Source of the DNA: an uncultured Bacteroidota bacterium
GTDB taxonomy: Bacteria > Bacteroidota > Bacteroidia > Flavobacteriales > Flavobacteriaceae
NCBI GenBank assembly: GCA_902512755.1
Contig: CABXKB010000005.1
Span: 1 to 64,000 of the forward strand
Direction of reading: 5' to 3'
Length of the DNA: 64,000 bases
A model generated the notes under the pieces. The model ran no database searches, had not been told where the DNA came from, and worked only from the letters and a program-made list of their open reading frames with translations. Position numbers and translations under genes: made by a program. Below, in pieces: positions 9,601 to 17,490 of this stretch; position 1 is the first letter of the stretch; every line of letters starts with the position of its first letter.

Positions 9601-9721
9601 TAGCTTCTTGATTTTCAGCGTCAACAACAGTTCCTGAAATAGACGTCTGCGCTAGGACTACGTTTGCTAAAAATAAAAGCAGCGTAAGAAGTCCTTTTTG
9701 TAATACATTCTTTGTTTTCAT
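6686..9721 (-). CDS. TonB-dependent outer-membrane receptor with Ala-rich inserts
   Basis: A 1011-aa outer-membrane receptor. A signal peptide (MKTKNVLQKG..VVLAQT, cleavage near 25) is followed by a CarboxypepD_reg-like domain (about 28-112, SISGTVVDAENQEAIPGANI). A plug domain (about 120-245) contains DAPASVSIITSQDLE and VEVVRGAASALYGPG. The rest is a 22-strand barrel ending RRLNLRATFDL. Two oddities lie in the barrel. There are long Ala/Pro/Gly-rich hydrophobic insertions at about residues 580-650 and 720-840, and an EF-hand-like DADGDGNSYMNE calcium loop near residue 333. Such receptors import large or hydrophobic nutrients using the proton-motive force via TonB. The lipid-catabolism operon lies directly downstream on the same strand, which suggests a hydrophobic substrate such as a sterol, terpenoid or lipid (inference). 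No SusD partner is present. Confidence 0.92.
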   Translation of the reverse strand: MKTKNVLQKGLLTLLLFLANVVLAQTSISGTVVDAENQEAIPGANIIVVGSNTGAVADFDGNFTLNTSAELPLTIEVSYIGFGSQTVEVTSTDQNISVELSFGQNLNEVVISASRRSEKILDAPASVSIITSQDLENTANVNDPLRNLVNIPGIQFQQQSANSINFEMRAGSGVFGTSVFPLLDYRFLQSPASGSLFAFQSGLSNLDIDRVEVVRGAASALYGPGVESGVVHFFSKKAIDKPGTSIELIGGNLSTLSAALRHAYSNEKKTFGFKVNAQYKKGDEFSLDPVEDAAFLAQINGATANGIFQPIIKGNRIDPSQVPSTPVLTRSEIDADGDGNSYMNEYETFLANAHLEFRPNDNTDFVVSGGLNSGNGLINQAQGPGYAAGNDYWGQARIRSGGFFGQVSYNANDGGSENSPFYLYLTAQRIITKRSALDSQLQYSFDTANFLDSNFTFGTDYRIIGTDSENTLFGENDGNNEYNVFGVYGQGTSRFSEKLNLTYALRYDKLNFIDKGKIAPRIALVFKPNSKNSFRITYNQAVFAPSTLETYVDFPVQIQAPGILDVWLSGQTTAQNFDANAPIEIVGGGGATLPAGTTNWPLAVPYGAVAGLTLPPLFAGVAASPSYAPLLPLIQNFFSTYVPGGASGTIQGYNAFNGSAMPTAIGTPSALYGTTTSWEVGYKGLLGDKFAVGLDVYTFARTGSTQFTAIGPTFRLNGAEGIPADLGAQVAGDFASDPVISAAITQAVTAGVNAQVQAGVEAQYTASGIPEAIWDTGAPAGALFPGSPAIAPVSAAVAATAAPLIGPAIAAANQEVAGLVGGAFTQAGVAYTGLINTAAVGVIESQRVPKNDGITHISAGYRIFDDVTRSHVGADLSLEYFATDKLTFWGNSSWLSQNEWNPGEDNDDDLPFQDFLNAPRFKFRLGMDYMVKDGFQFSLAFQHDDEFNSNQGFYSGVVQEKNLVDASIGYRISNGVKLDLSATNLFNQQYRAFPSMPVIGRRLNLRATFDL

Positions 9722-9989
9722 ATTTTTATTTCATTTGTTTTGAGCCCAAAAGGAATCTTTAATATTAAGATATTATAGGGGGGATTGTTCGATTTTTTTT
9801 ATTTATTTTGAACTAAGTTAATATAATTTTTTTCTTAAAAATAAATTTACCCTAAAGAGTTGAAGTCAAAAATCTTTAATATGTTATAATTACTGATCTC
9901 ATCCTTATAAAAAGTTAAGTCTCTTTTAAAAAAAATTGCTAGGTTTACTGGCATAAAAAAATAATCAGAAATCTGTCTAAATTGATCTT
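9722..9989. other. Intergenic region between divergent genes, nothing else recognised
   Basis: 268 AT-rich bases separate the starts of the TonB receptor (minus) and the acyltransferase (plus). No ORF, tRNA, riboswitch-like structure or full TTTG/TAnnTTTG promoter pair was recognised. Promoters for both genes must lie here. Confidence 0.6.
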
Positions 9990-11024
9990 TTGAAAAATAT
10001 CTTTTATTTCACAATCAAATATCTACTGAGATATTATAATCAAATTTTTTTTAGAGAAATTAAAGTATATGGATATGAAAATATTCCAGCTGATGGTGGA
10101 GTATTATTTTCTCCCAATCATCAGGGAGCCTTTTTAGACCCCCTATTAGTAGGATCAATGACGCCAAAAAAAATAACCTCTTTAACTAGAAGTGATGTTT
10201 TTGGAGGACCTTTGCAGTGGTTTTTAGATGCTTTTCAAATGTTACCTATATATCGTATTCGTAATGGATATAGCAATCTTAAAAAAAACGATGAGATTTT
10301 TGAAAAGTGTTATAAAATATTGGGAAAAGGAAAATTTTTATTGATGTTTTCTGAAGGTGGACATCATGATGAGTATTTTCTTCAGCGTCTCTCCAAGGGA
10401 AGTAGTCGATTAGCTTATAACGCCCAACTTGAAAATCTAGGAAAGAAAATATATTTGCAACCCATGGGTTTGAATTATGGACACCATCGTCAAGTTCGTT
10501 GTGATCTTCATATCGTTTATGGAAAACCAATTGAAATAGCTAAAGAAATTAATTCAAAACTAAGTGAGGCAGAAAATATAAATAAGATAAGAGAAGAACT
10601 TCAGAATCGAATGCGAGATTGTCTATGGCTTCCAGACAAGACAGAAAACTACCAGATTCAAAAAGAACACATAAATCGATTGACGACTATACTTGAGTTT
10701 AAAATGTTAAAAAAAGTACTTGCATCAAATTATGACCAACTTCCGAAAAGAAGAAAACTCTCCTCCACTCGCGGTTTTTTTGCATTATTACTTACTATTC
10801 CAAATTTCATACCCATTTGGATTACAAGAAAGGTAATTGGAAAATTTGATGACGTTGTTTTTATTAGTTCAATGAAATATGCTATGGGTGTGTTTTTCTT
10901 TCCCGTTTGGTGGTTTTTAAGTTCAATTCCCATTGCTTATTCGCTTGGTAACTCTGCTATGACCTATTATCTACTGATTTGTATCTCGACTATTTTTATT
11001 AGACAAAAGATTTTACTATTATAA
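9990..11024 (+). CDS. 1-acyl-glycerol-3-phosphate acyltransferase-like (PlsC family) protein
   Basis: A 344-aa membrane-associated acyltransferase with a TTG start. The catalytic His/Asp block is SPNHQGAFLD (41-50, His44 and Asp50). The second PlsC block is seen as MFSEGGHHDEY followed by GSSRLAY (about 115-145), where FPEGTR is usual. The C-terminal third contains hydrophobic segments (ALLLTIPNFIPIWI, FFFPVWWFL, and a last helix) that anchor it in the inner membrane. It probably transfers an acyl group to a lysophospholipid or another lipid precursor. Bacteroidota carry several such paralogues with a membrane tail, so the exact acceptor is open. It stands alone between the receptor and the ypdA-like gene. 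Confidence 0.85.
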   Translation: MKNIFYFTIKYLLRYYNQIFFREIKVYGYENIPADGGVLFSPNHQGAFLDPLLVGSMTPKKITSLTRSDVFGGPLQWFLDAFQMLPIYRIRNGYSNLKKNDEIFEKCYKILGKGKFLLMFSEGGHHDEYFLQRLSKGSSRLAYNAQLENLGKKIYLQPMGLNYGHHRQVRCDLHIVYGKPIEIAKEINSKLSEAENINKIREELQNRMRDCLWLPDKTENYQIQKEHINRLTTILEFKMLKKVLASNYDQLPKRRKLSSTRGFFALLLTIPNFIPIWITRKVIGKFDDVVFISSMKYAMGVFFFPVWWFLSSIPIAYSLGNSAMTYYLLICISTIFIRQKILLL

Positions 11025-11155
11025 ATATGATTTTAATAGTTTTTATCTATTTTAATCAATAAAAAGTACAAATAAATATCACATTTTATGAATATTTATA
11101 TTTACAATAGTTTATTATTATTGATTATTAGTTTTTGATAGTTTTTTATTATTTG

Positions 11156-11185
11156 TTGTGGAATGTTTAAAGATTGCTAAATTTA
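11156..11185 (+). promoter_or_regulatory. Putative Bacteroidetes promoter for the ypdA-like gene
   Basis: TTG at 11156-11158 and TAAATTTA at 11178-11185 are separated by 19 bases. This is one mismatch from the TTG-N17..20-TAnnTTTG consensus. The start codon at 11190 would lie about at the transcription start, so a very short or absent leader is implied. Confidence 0.4.
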
Positions 11186-11189
11186 CAAA

Positions 11190-12161
11190 ATGCAAGATGT
11201 TATTATTATTGGTGCAGGTCCAATTGGTCTTGCCTGTGGAATTGAAGCTCAAAAAAAAGGGTTAAAATATCTTATTTTTGATAAGGGATGTCTAGTAAAC
11301 TCTCTTTACAACTACCCTTTAAACATGACATTCTTTTCAACATCAGATAAGCTAGAAATTGGTGGGGTGCCTTTTATCTCTCATAATTCAAAACCGACAA
11401 GGGCTGAAGCTCTTGAATATTATCGTAGAGTTGCATCTCACTGGAATCTGAATCTAAATATGTATGAATCTGTAAATAAGATTGAAAAAACAGAAAGTCA
11501 CTTTAATATTAATACATCAAGAGGAAAATTTAGATCTAAGACAATTGTAATCGCGACCGGATTCTATGATAAACCATTCATGCTTAAAGTCAAAGGTGAA
11601 AACCTGCCTAAGGTTAAACATTATTACACGGAACCACACCCTTATTTTGGAATGGACATTGTTGTCGTAGGTGCAGCAAATTCTGCTGTAGATGTCGCTT
11701 TAGAAACGTATCGGAAGGGAGCAAAAAGTGTAACTATGATTATTCGTGAAAAAGAAATAGGTTCTAATGTTAAATATTGGGCGCGCCCAGATATCGTTAA
11801 TCGTATTGAAGAAGGAAGTGTAAAAGCTCATTATGAAGCTTCAATTACCGAAATTAAAGAAGATGTTGTCTTTTTTAAAGACAAAATGGGTGAACATAAA
11901 ATATCTAATGACTTCGTGTTAGCCATGACAGGGTATGAGCCTAACTTCGATATGTTAGAAGAATTAGGGGTAGAATTTCATAATGATGCTTTTAGAACAC
12001 CGGTGTTCAATGATGAAACTATGGAATCAAATGCAGAAGGAGTATTTCTTGCGGGTGTTGTCTGCGGGGGTTATAAAACAAATAAATGGTTCATCGAGAA
12101 TTCAAGAGAACATGCTTTAACTGTAATGAAAGCAATTGAAACGAAAAAATATTCAAAGTAA
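11190..12161 (+). CDS. ypdA: YpdA family putative bacillithiol disulfide reductase
   Basis: A 323-aa two-Rossmann flavoprotein. The N-terminal FAD motif is IIGAGPIGLACG (6-17), followed by the characteristic YNYPLNMTFFSTSDKLEIG segment (46-64). The NAD(P)H-binding motif is VVVGAANSAVDVAL (about 155-168), and a late ATG-type FAD motif reads FLAGVVCGG. This arrangement without a CxxC redox pair identifies the YpdA group, which reduces oxidised bacillithiol with NADPH in Firmicutes and is common in Bacteroidota. The bsh genes are not in this window, so the thiol substrate is inferred from the family. A probable terminator follows at 12160-12192. Confidence 0.88.
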   Translation: MQDVIIIGAGPIGLACGIEAQKKGLKYLIFDKGCLVNSLYNYPLNMTFFSTSDKLEIGGVPFISHNSKPTRAEALEYYRRVASHWNLNLNMYESVNKIEKTESHFNINTSRGKFRSKTIVIATGFYDKPFMLKVKGENLPKVKHYYTEPHPYFGMDIVVVGAANSAVDVALETYRKGAKSVTMIIREKEIGSNVKYWARPDIVNRIEEGSVKAHYEASITEIKEDVVFFKDKMGEHKISNDFVLAMTGYEPNFDMLEELGVEFHNDAFRTPVFNDETMESNAEGVFLAGVVCGGYKTNKWFIENSREHALTVMKAIETKKYSK

Positions 12162-12198
12162 ATTGATTTTTATATTATTACAAAATCAATTTATTTAT
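12160..12198 (+). terminator. AT-rich intrinsic terminator candidate
   Basis: An 11-base inverted repeat AAATTGATTTT (12160-12170) / AAAATCAATTT (12182-12192) begins at the last base of the ypdA-like stop codon and precedes an AT-rich run. The stem is perfect but weak in GC. It may only partly separate this gene from the GntP gene, which starts at 12209. Confidence 0.45.
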
Positions 12199-12208
12199 AT
12201 TAGAAGTA

Positions 12209-13549
12209 ATGTTATTTTCTCTTTTTAGTATTTTCATTGCTATCCTTTGGATTGTAATTGGGACTTCAAAAGCAAAACTTCATCCTTTTTTAGTATTATT
12301 TAGTGCTGCTTTTTTATTAGCATTTCTTCTTAGTATTCCCCCGACCGAAAGCTTGACGCTTATCAAAAATGGCTTTGGAAACATTGTCCAAAATATTGGT
12401 TTGCTTATCCTATTTGGTACAATAATTGGGGTTGCTCTAGAGGAATCAAATGGCACTTTAGCCATTGCTCAAGGAATTTTGAAACACCTTGATCGATTGC
12501 CGTTGCCTTATGCCATAAGCTGTATCGGATATCTGGTTTCTATTCCTGTCTTTTGTGACGCAGCTTTTGTTATCCTCTCACATTTAAATAAAACCTTATC
12601 CAAAAAAACAAAGACCCCACTGATAGGGCTTACGGTTGCCTTGTCTACTGGTCTATTTGCACCTCACGTTTTGGTCCCTCCAACTCCAGGTCCTTTAGCG
12701 GCTGCGTCAAATCTTCAACTAGAAAATATTTTATTGTTGATCTGTCTAGGAGGTATTATTGCGTTTATTCTTATCATTGTAGGTGGTGCTTATGGGAACT
12801 ATCTTGTAAAAAAAAATAAATACACTTTTGAAGAAGAACAAGGCCAAAGTGAAAGAGAAATAAATACATTCACTCCAAACTTTACTTCAGCAATCTTACC
12901 CATTTTAGTTCCAATAATTTTAATGGGGCTTGGTGCTTTAATTAAAATCTTACCTTCTGATTTTGCAATAAAAGAATTCTTAAGTCTAATAACCCAACCC
13001 ACTTTTGCTTTAGGGATTGGAATGCTTTTTGCTTTTTCCTTGACAACAAATAACAGTAAGAATTTTATTAATAAATCAATAAAAAAAGGTGTTATTCAAG
13101 CATCGCCAATTCTAATCATAACAGGAATGGGGGGCTCTTTAGGAAGCATAATTCAAACAATTCCTCTTCAAGACTTTGCAAAAGATATTTCTTCTTTTGA
13201 GGCTCTTGGCATATTAATTCCCTTTGGAATTGCTGCCTTACTAAAAACAGCCCAAGGGTCATCAACAGTAGCCATCATAACAACATCATCTATTGTTTTC
13301 CCTTTATTACCTTTACTAAATCTAGATAGTGAACTTGGTAAAGTTTGGGTCATCATGTCACTTGGCGTAGGGTCAATGACTGTTTCACATGCAAATGACT
13401 CCTACTTCTGGATTGTTTCTCAAATGAGTGGAATGGATGTAAAAACAGCCTACAGAACACATACAATGGGCACATTACTCCAAGGATTTGTTGGATTTTT
13501 TGTAGTATTTGCAGGATATTCTTTATGGAGGCTTTTTTTAAGCCTTTAG
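12209..13549 (+). CDS. GntP family permease (gluconate/organic acid:H+ symporter)
   Basis: A 446-aa polytopic membrane protein with about 12 hydrophobic segments. It contains the GntP-type block GTIIGVALEESNGTLAIAQGIL (about 70-91), VFCDAAFVIL, the conserved APHVLVPPTPGPLAAA loop (about 150-165) and a late SHANDSYFWIVSQM motif (about 394-407). Family members take up gluconate, 2-keto-gluconate, glycerate or similar hydroxy acids with protons. No sugar-acid kinase or dehydrogenase neighbours it, so the substrate is unassigned. Its TAG stop overlaps the TAA stop of the convergent DUF4270 gene by four bases. Confidence 0.92.
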   Translation: MLFSLFSIFIAILWIVIGTSKAKLHPFLVLFSAAFLLAFLLSIPPTESLTLIKNGFGNIVQNIGLLILFGTIIGVALEESNGTLAIAQGILKHLDRLPLPYAISCIGYLVSIPVFCDAAFVILSHLNKTLSKKTKTPLIGLTVALSTGLFAPHVLVPPTPGPLAAASNLQLENILLLICLGGIIAFILIIVGGAYGNYLVKKNKYTFEEEQGQSEREINTFTPNFTSAILPILVPIILMGLGALIKILPSDFAIKEFLSLITQPTFALGIGMLFAFSLTTNNSKNFINKSIKKGVIQASPILIITGMGGSLGSIIQTIPLQDFAKDISSFEALGILIPFGIAALLKTAQGSSTVAIITTSSIVFPLLPLLNLDSELGKVWVIMSLGVGSMTVSHANDSYFWIVSQMSGMDVKTAYRTHTMGTLLQGFVGFFVVFAGYSLWRLFLSL

Positions 13550-15375
13550 TATGAAGAGTATATTAATTCAAGCTTTACCTTTTTGTCATTTAGGGCAGAG
13601 GATGGATGTGAGCCAATCAGGACGGCACCTAGAGGGTTTAATGTAGCTGCTAATGGATAATTAAGGGTTTCTATATCCATAGCTTTTCTAGCTTTAATTG
13701 ATATTGAATTTTCTATATCGGCAGTGACCACTAATCCTAAATCATAATTCAAAGAGTCGTTTCTAATAATATTTGAAATATGATTTGTCAAATTAAACTT
13801 ATAGCGATAGGGATTATTATTTTCATCTAATTCTAAAATTCCTCCAAAATTTTGTTTGTTGGAATTTGTTCCGAAATTAGATACAGAAGCATCAATACTA
13901 TAGTCTGATAAAGGGGACCCCGACTCATAATTAAATAAATACAGTCTTTTCGCAATAAGCGATTCCAGAGAAGCCGTTTCTGGGTCAATATAGAATATAA
14001 GATTTGCCTCGTTAATCAAAAAACTTTCAGTTCTTATATCTTCTAAAAATTGATTTGAGTCAGGATTTTTATCAGCGAACAATCGAATTTTTCCATGTAG
14101 ACGACTACTTTGTACGAACAACTTATCAGTAGGCACATTATTTTTTGATGATGCGATACGTTGTTCAATAGCTGCTTCAAAAGCAGAATTTTTCAAAGTA
14201 TTTATTTGAGTTCCACCTAGGCTTAGAGATAGTTCTCTTTCCACCTTATTTACCACATCATCTGTCAAGTCGTCTAAAGTTCCCTGAGTGTCGTAATCGT
14301 CAAATTCATATAAAATTTTAATCTCTGCACCTTGAAGGTCAAGAAGCATATATAAATCATCTGAAAAATTATCAGCCCTAATTACTAGGCCTCGCATTGA
14401 TTGATTGAAAGCTTCGTTTCCTGATAGTGCATCAGTTCCTTCTAAATCAATAAGCCTTTTTTGAAAAAAATTTGGGTCTAAAGGAATGTTAAGACGAGGA
14501 GACAATCTTGTTTCTACCTGGGTTGTCTCGTCGACTTCAGGCGTATCAGGATCATCTTCTTTGAAATTAATGCGAATTTCATCAAAATCTAGGGAAATTT
14601 TTTGGTTAAAAAGAGTTGATCCTATATATCCTTCATCAAAATAATCTCGATTTGAATAATAGATTTGAGCTGACTCAAAATTAGTAGTAGGGTCAAGGTT
14701 TCCTAGGTAATAAGTTAATTCATAAACTTGAAGATCAAAATCAGCATTGCCGTTACCGTATAAAGAGTCAATTTGATACTCACGATTTTGAGGCTGATAG
14801 GTTTCATTATCATCGTCATTATGATCTAGAATTCCATCTCCATCACTGTCTGAACTTAAAGGGTCTAGGCCTGATTGAAACTCTACGATATCTGTTAGTT
14901 CGTCTCCATCGGAATTACTATCTGGATCATTAGGGTCAGCATCGAGAGAGTCAATTACCCCATCATTGTCTGAATCATTTGTATTGGAAAAAAAAGGTAT
15001 TTCTAGATAAACTTGCTTAACTGTTTCGTTTTCTTGAATAAGGTTTATGTCTGTTTGATCTTCTTGATCTTCAAAACGCTGCCTTATGTTGCCAAAAATA
15101 GGATCGGATACTATATTAAGCTGAGTAATAATGCTTGCCTCTGCTTTGCCAAAAACAGGGTGGTTTATTAACCCTAATTGGCCAAGAGGTTGCCTGTTAG
15201 ATTGAACTTCTCCTGTACCTTCTTGAAAGGTAAAAGCGGGAACTGTTCTAGAATTTGTTTCTAAAGTAAGATCTGACAATAAAGTTTCACCGATAGGATA
15301 ATAATCTTGATTACAAGATATAAATAGTAATAAAGCAATAGTTCTTATAAAAAAATGATATGAAAGCCGTTTCAA
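13546..15375 (-). CDS. DUF4270 family lipoprotein with thrombospondin type-3-like calcium repeats
   Basis: A 609-aa exported lipoprotein (lipobox LLLFISC, Cys near residue 21). The N-terminal part (GETLLSDLTLETNSRTVPAF, LGLINHPVFGKAEASI) and overall architecture match DUF4270, a surface-lipoprotein family of unknown function. In flavobacteria it is encoded beside the glycogen-synthase-like gene and panC, as here. Residues about 132-195 form an acidic insertion of DSDNDGxxDxxD / SDGDGILDHNDDD repeats, the thrombospondin type-3 calcium-binding pattern, which is not part of a minimal DUF4270 protein. The gene lies 11 bases downstream of the glycogen-synthase-like gene and is probably co-transcribed with it. 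Confidence 0.88.
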   Translation of the reverse strand: MKRLSYHFFIRTIALLLFISCNQDYYPIGETLLSDLTLETNSRTVPAFTFQEGTGEVQSNRQPLGQLGLINHPVFGKAEASIITQLNIVSDPIFGNIRQRFEDQEDQTDINLIQENETVKQVYLEIPFFSNTNDSDNDGVIDSLDADPNDPDSNSDGDELTDIVEFQSGLDPLSSDSDGDGILDHNDDDNETYQPQNREYQIDSLYGNGNADFDLQVYELTYYLGNLDPTTNFESAQIYYSNRDYFDEGYIGSTLFNQKISLDFDEIRINFKEDDPDTPEVDETTQVETRLSPRLNIPLDPNFFQKRLIDLEGTDALSGNEAFNQSMRGLVIRADNFSDDLYMLLDLQGAEIKILYEFDDYDTQGTLDDLTDDVVNKVERELSLSLGGTQINTLKNSAFEAAIEQRIASSKNNVPTDKLFVQSSRLHGKIRLFADKNPDSNQFLEDIRTESFLINEANLIFYIDPETASLESLIAKRLYLFNYESGSPLSDYSIDASVSNFGTNSNKQNFGGILELDENNNPYRYKFNLTNHISNIIRNDSLNYDLGLVVTADIENSISIKARKAMDIETLNYPLAATLNPLGAVLIGSHPSSALNDKKVKLELIYSSY

Positions 15376-15386
15376 AAGTTTAGCTA

Positions 15387-16187
15387 TTAAAGTTTATTGT
15401 TATAAAATTCAATATATGTTTCCTCATCTTTGGATTGGGAAAAGTCTAAATATGGTTTTTTACTGTCTTTTATTTCTTTAATTACTGTGTCAGGAAGATT
15501 TTCAGAGGAAATAATAATACCATCAGAATGAGTAACAGCTAGCTTGGAAAGTCCGTCAAAATTAGCTTTTTTTAAATTTTCAATATATTGATTATCAATT
15601 TTATCAAAAGCAACCTTTTCAAAAAACTTATCTGATATAGTTCCGTCAAAATTAGACTCATAAATAGAACTTACAATTTTACTTTCTGTAAATAGTGGTT
15701 CATCTGCAAAATATGATTTTAAATAAACTGGAAATAAATTTGTAAACCATCCATGAAGATGGATTACATCAGGAGACCAATTTAATTTTTTAACAGTTTC
15801 GATAACTCCTTTAGTAAAAAAAATCATCCTTTCGTCATTGTCCTTAAAAATCTTCCCCTTATCATCATGAAGTATTGCTCTTCGTTTAAAATACTCTTCA
15901 TTGTCAATGAAATAAACTTGCATGCGTTCTTTGGGAATGGAAGCCACTTTAATAATTAATGGCATATCCATATCATTAATGACTAAGTTCATCCCGGAAA
16001 GGCGAATTACTTCATGTAATTGATGCCTCCTTTCATTAATTAAACCATAACGAGGCATAAAAATGCGTGTTTGACCACCATGTTCATTTATTGCCTTTGG
16101 AATTTGAAATGAATTTCTTGCTTGTTCCGTTTGAGGAAGATATGGAATAACCTCCGAGGAAATGATTAATATTTTTTTGTCTTTCAT
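15387..16187 (-). CDS. Glycogen/starch synthase-like protein, N-terminal (GT5) half only
   Basis: A 266-aa protein aligning with only the N-terminal Rossmann half of GT5 glycogen synthases: ISSEVIPYLPQ at the start, MPRYGLINERR (about 48-58), and DVIHLHGWFTNLFPVYLK (about 138-155), equivalent to HxHDW. The C-terminal glucosyl-transfer half is absent and the frame ends cleanly. The ADP-glucose loop KTGGL of true synthases is replaced by QTEQA (18-22). The gene order glgA-like, panC, panD is conserved in flavobacteria, so the short form is probably a lineage-specific protein rather than a recent truncation. Catalytic glycogen synthase activity is doubtful. Confidence 0.82.
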   Translation of the reverse strand: MKDKKILIISSEVIPYLPQTEQARNSFQIPKAINEHGGQTRIFMPRYGLINERRHQLHEVIRLSGMNLVINDMDMPLIIKVASIPKERMQVYFIDNEEYFKRRAILHDDKGKIFKDNDERMIFFTKGVIETVKKLNWSPDVIHLHGWFTNLFPVYLKSYFADEPLFTESKIVSSIYESNFDGTISDKFFEKVAFDKIDNQYIENLKKANFDGLSKLAVTHSDGIIISSENLPDTVIKEIKDSKKPYLDFSQSKDEETYIEFYNNKL

Positions 16188-16284
16188 AAACTAATTTTCC
16201 ATGGGAAAAAGTCTTGCAAAAATACAAAATTAATAGACATATAGTTAAAAACTAACTACTTTAGCTACGTTAATGACATCCTAA

Positions 16285-17127
16285 ATGTTGACGTTTAAAA
16301 CCTCCAAAGAAATTCGAGCATACTTTAAATCAAGATCTAAAAGTATTGGTCTTGTTCCAACAATGGGTGCTTTACACTCCGGACATCTTTCTTTAGCGAA
16401 AAAGGCATGTGCTGAAAATGATTATGTGGTAATAAGTGTTTATGTAAATCCAACGCAATTTAACCATAAAATAGATTTAGAAAGCTATCCTTCAAATATT
16501 AATAGTGACAAGGTATTGCTAGATCCTTATTCTGATCAAATTATTTTTTACACCCCTGATCATAAAGACTTATATCCAGGAAAAATTCAAAGTAAATCAT
16601 ATAATTTCGGTTCAATAACAGCTCATATGGAGGGTCTATTTCGTCCAGGCCATTTTGATGGAGTAGCTACTGTTGTAGAGGCTCTTTTTAAAAATATTCA
16701 ACCTAAAAAAGCGTATTTTGGAGAAAAAGATTTTCAGCAGTTACAAATGATTAAGAATCTAAACGCCCAAAAAAAAATGAATGTTACAATTGTAAGCTGC
16801 CCAATTGTTCGAGAAAATGATGGCCTTGCAATGAGTTCAAGAAATTTACTACTGAGCCCTGAGCAACGAAAAGCTGCACCTGTAATTTACGCTACGCTCC
16901 AAACTTTGAATAAAAAAAATCTAAAATCCGATGTTTCTCTTATGAATCGTTTTTTTAAAAAACAAGTTGAACAACATTGCTTAAAAGTAGAGTACTTTTT
17001 TGTGGCTTCTATTAATGATTTAATTCCTGTTTCTAAATTAGAATTAAATAAAAAGTATCGGTTTTTTGTTGCTGTTTTTGCTGGAAAAACCAGGTTAATT
17101 GATACCATCGAATTAGACAGAATATAA
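16285..17127 (+). CDS. panC: Pantothenate synthetase
   Basis: A 280-aa PanC that joins pantoate and beta-alanine with ATP to make pantothenate for CoA. Motifs are PTMGALHSGH (25-34, containing the HxGH nucleotide loop), YVNPTQF, the pantoate-binding GLFRPGHFDGVATVV, AYFGEKDFQQLQ and the KMSKS-like REN.GLAMSSRN. Length is normal for the family. ATG at 16285 gives the expected N-terminus. It heads a plus-strand operon with panD (12-base gap), the YbhN-like gene and radA. Confidence 0.97.
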   Translation: MLTFKTSKEIRAYFKSRSKSIGLVPTMGALHSGHLSLAKKACAENDYVVISVYVNPTQFNHKIDLESYPSNINSDKVLLDPYSDQIIFYTPDHKDLYPGKIQSKSYNFGSITAHMEGLFRPGHFDGVATVVEALFKNIQPKKAYFGEKDFQQLQMIKNLNAQKKMNVTIVSCPIVRENDGLAMSSRNLLLSPEQRKAAPVIYATLQTLNKKNLKSDVSLMNRFFKKQVEQHCLKVEYFFVASINDLIPVSKLELNKKYRFFVAVFAGKTRLIDTIELDRI

Positions 17128-17139
17128 TACCTTTGAATA

Positions 17140-17490
17140 ATGTTAATTGAAATTCTTAAATCTAAAATTCATCGTATTTCCGTAACCGATGCTGACCTAA
17201 ATTATATTGGTAGCATTACACTGGATAAAAAATTAATTGATGCTGCAAATCTAATTGTAGGTGAAAAAGTTCAAATTGTCAATGTCAATAATGGAGAGAG
17301 ACTTGAAACATATGTTATAGAGGGTTCAGAAGGAAGTGGAGAAGTCGCTATTAATGGCCCTGCTGCCCGTAAAGTTCAAAAAGGAGACATCATCATCATA
17401 ATTAGCTATGCTCAGATGGAGACAGAAAACGCCAAAGCATTTAAACCCACATTGGTTTTTCCTAACGAATTGACAAACCAACTTGATTAA
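17140..17490 (+). CDS. panD: Aspartate 1-decarboxylase precursor
   Basis: A 116-aa pyruvoyl-dependent enzyme making beta-alanine from aspartate, the second substrate for PanC. The self-cleavage site Gly24-Ser25 is intact (YIGSIT), and Lys9 and the [10 protein letters not shown] and NGPAARKV blocks are family-typical. The order panC-panD makes a complete beta-alanine/pantothenate branch. The last eight bases overlap the start of the next gene. Confidence 0.97.
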   Translation: MLIEILKSKIHRISVTDADLNYIGSITLDKKLIDAANLIVGEKVQIVNVNNGERLETYVIEGSEGSGEVAINGPAARKVQKGDIIIIISYAQMETENAKAFKPTLVFPNELTNQLD

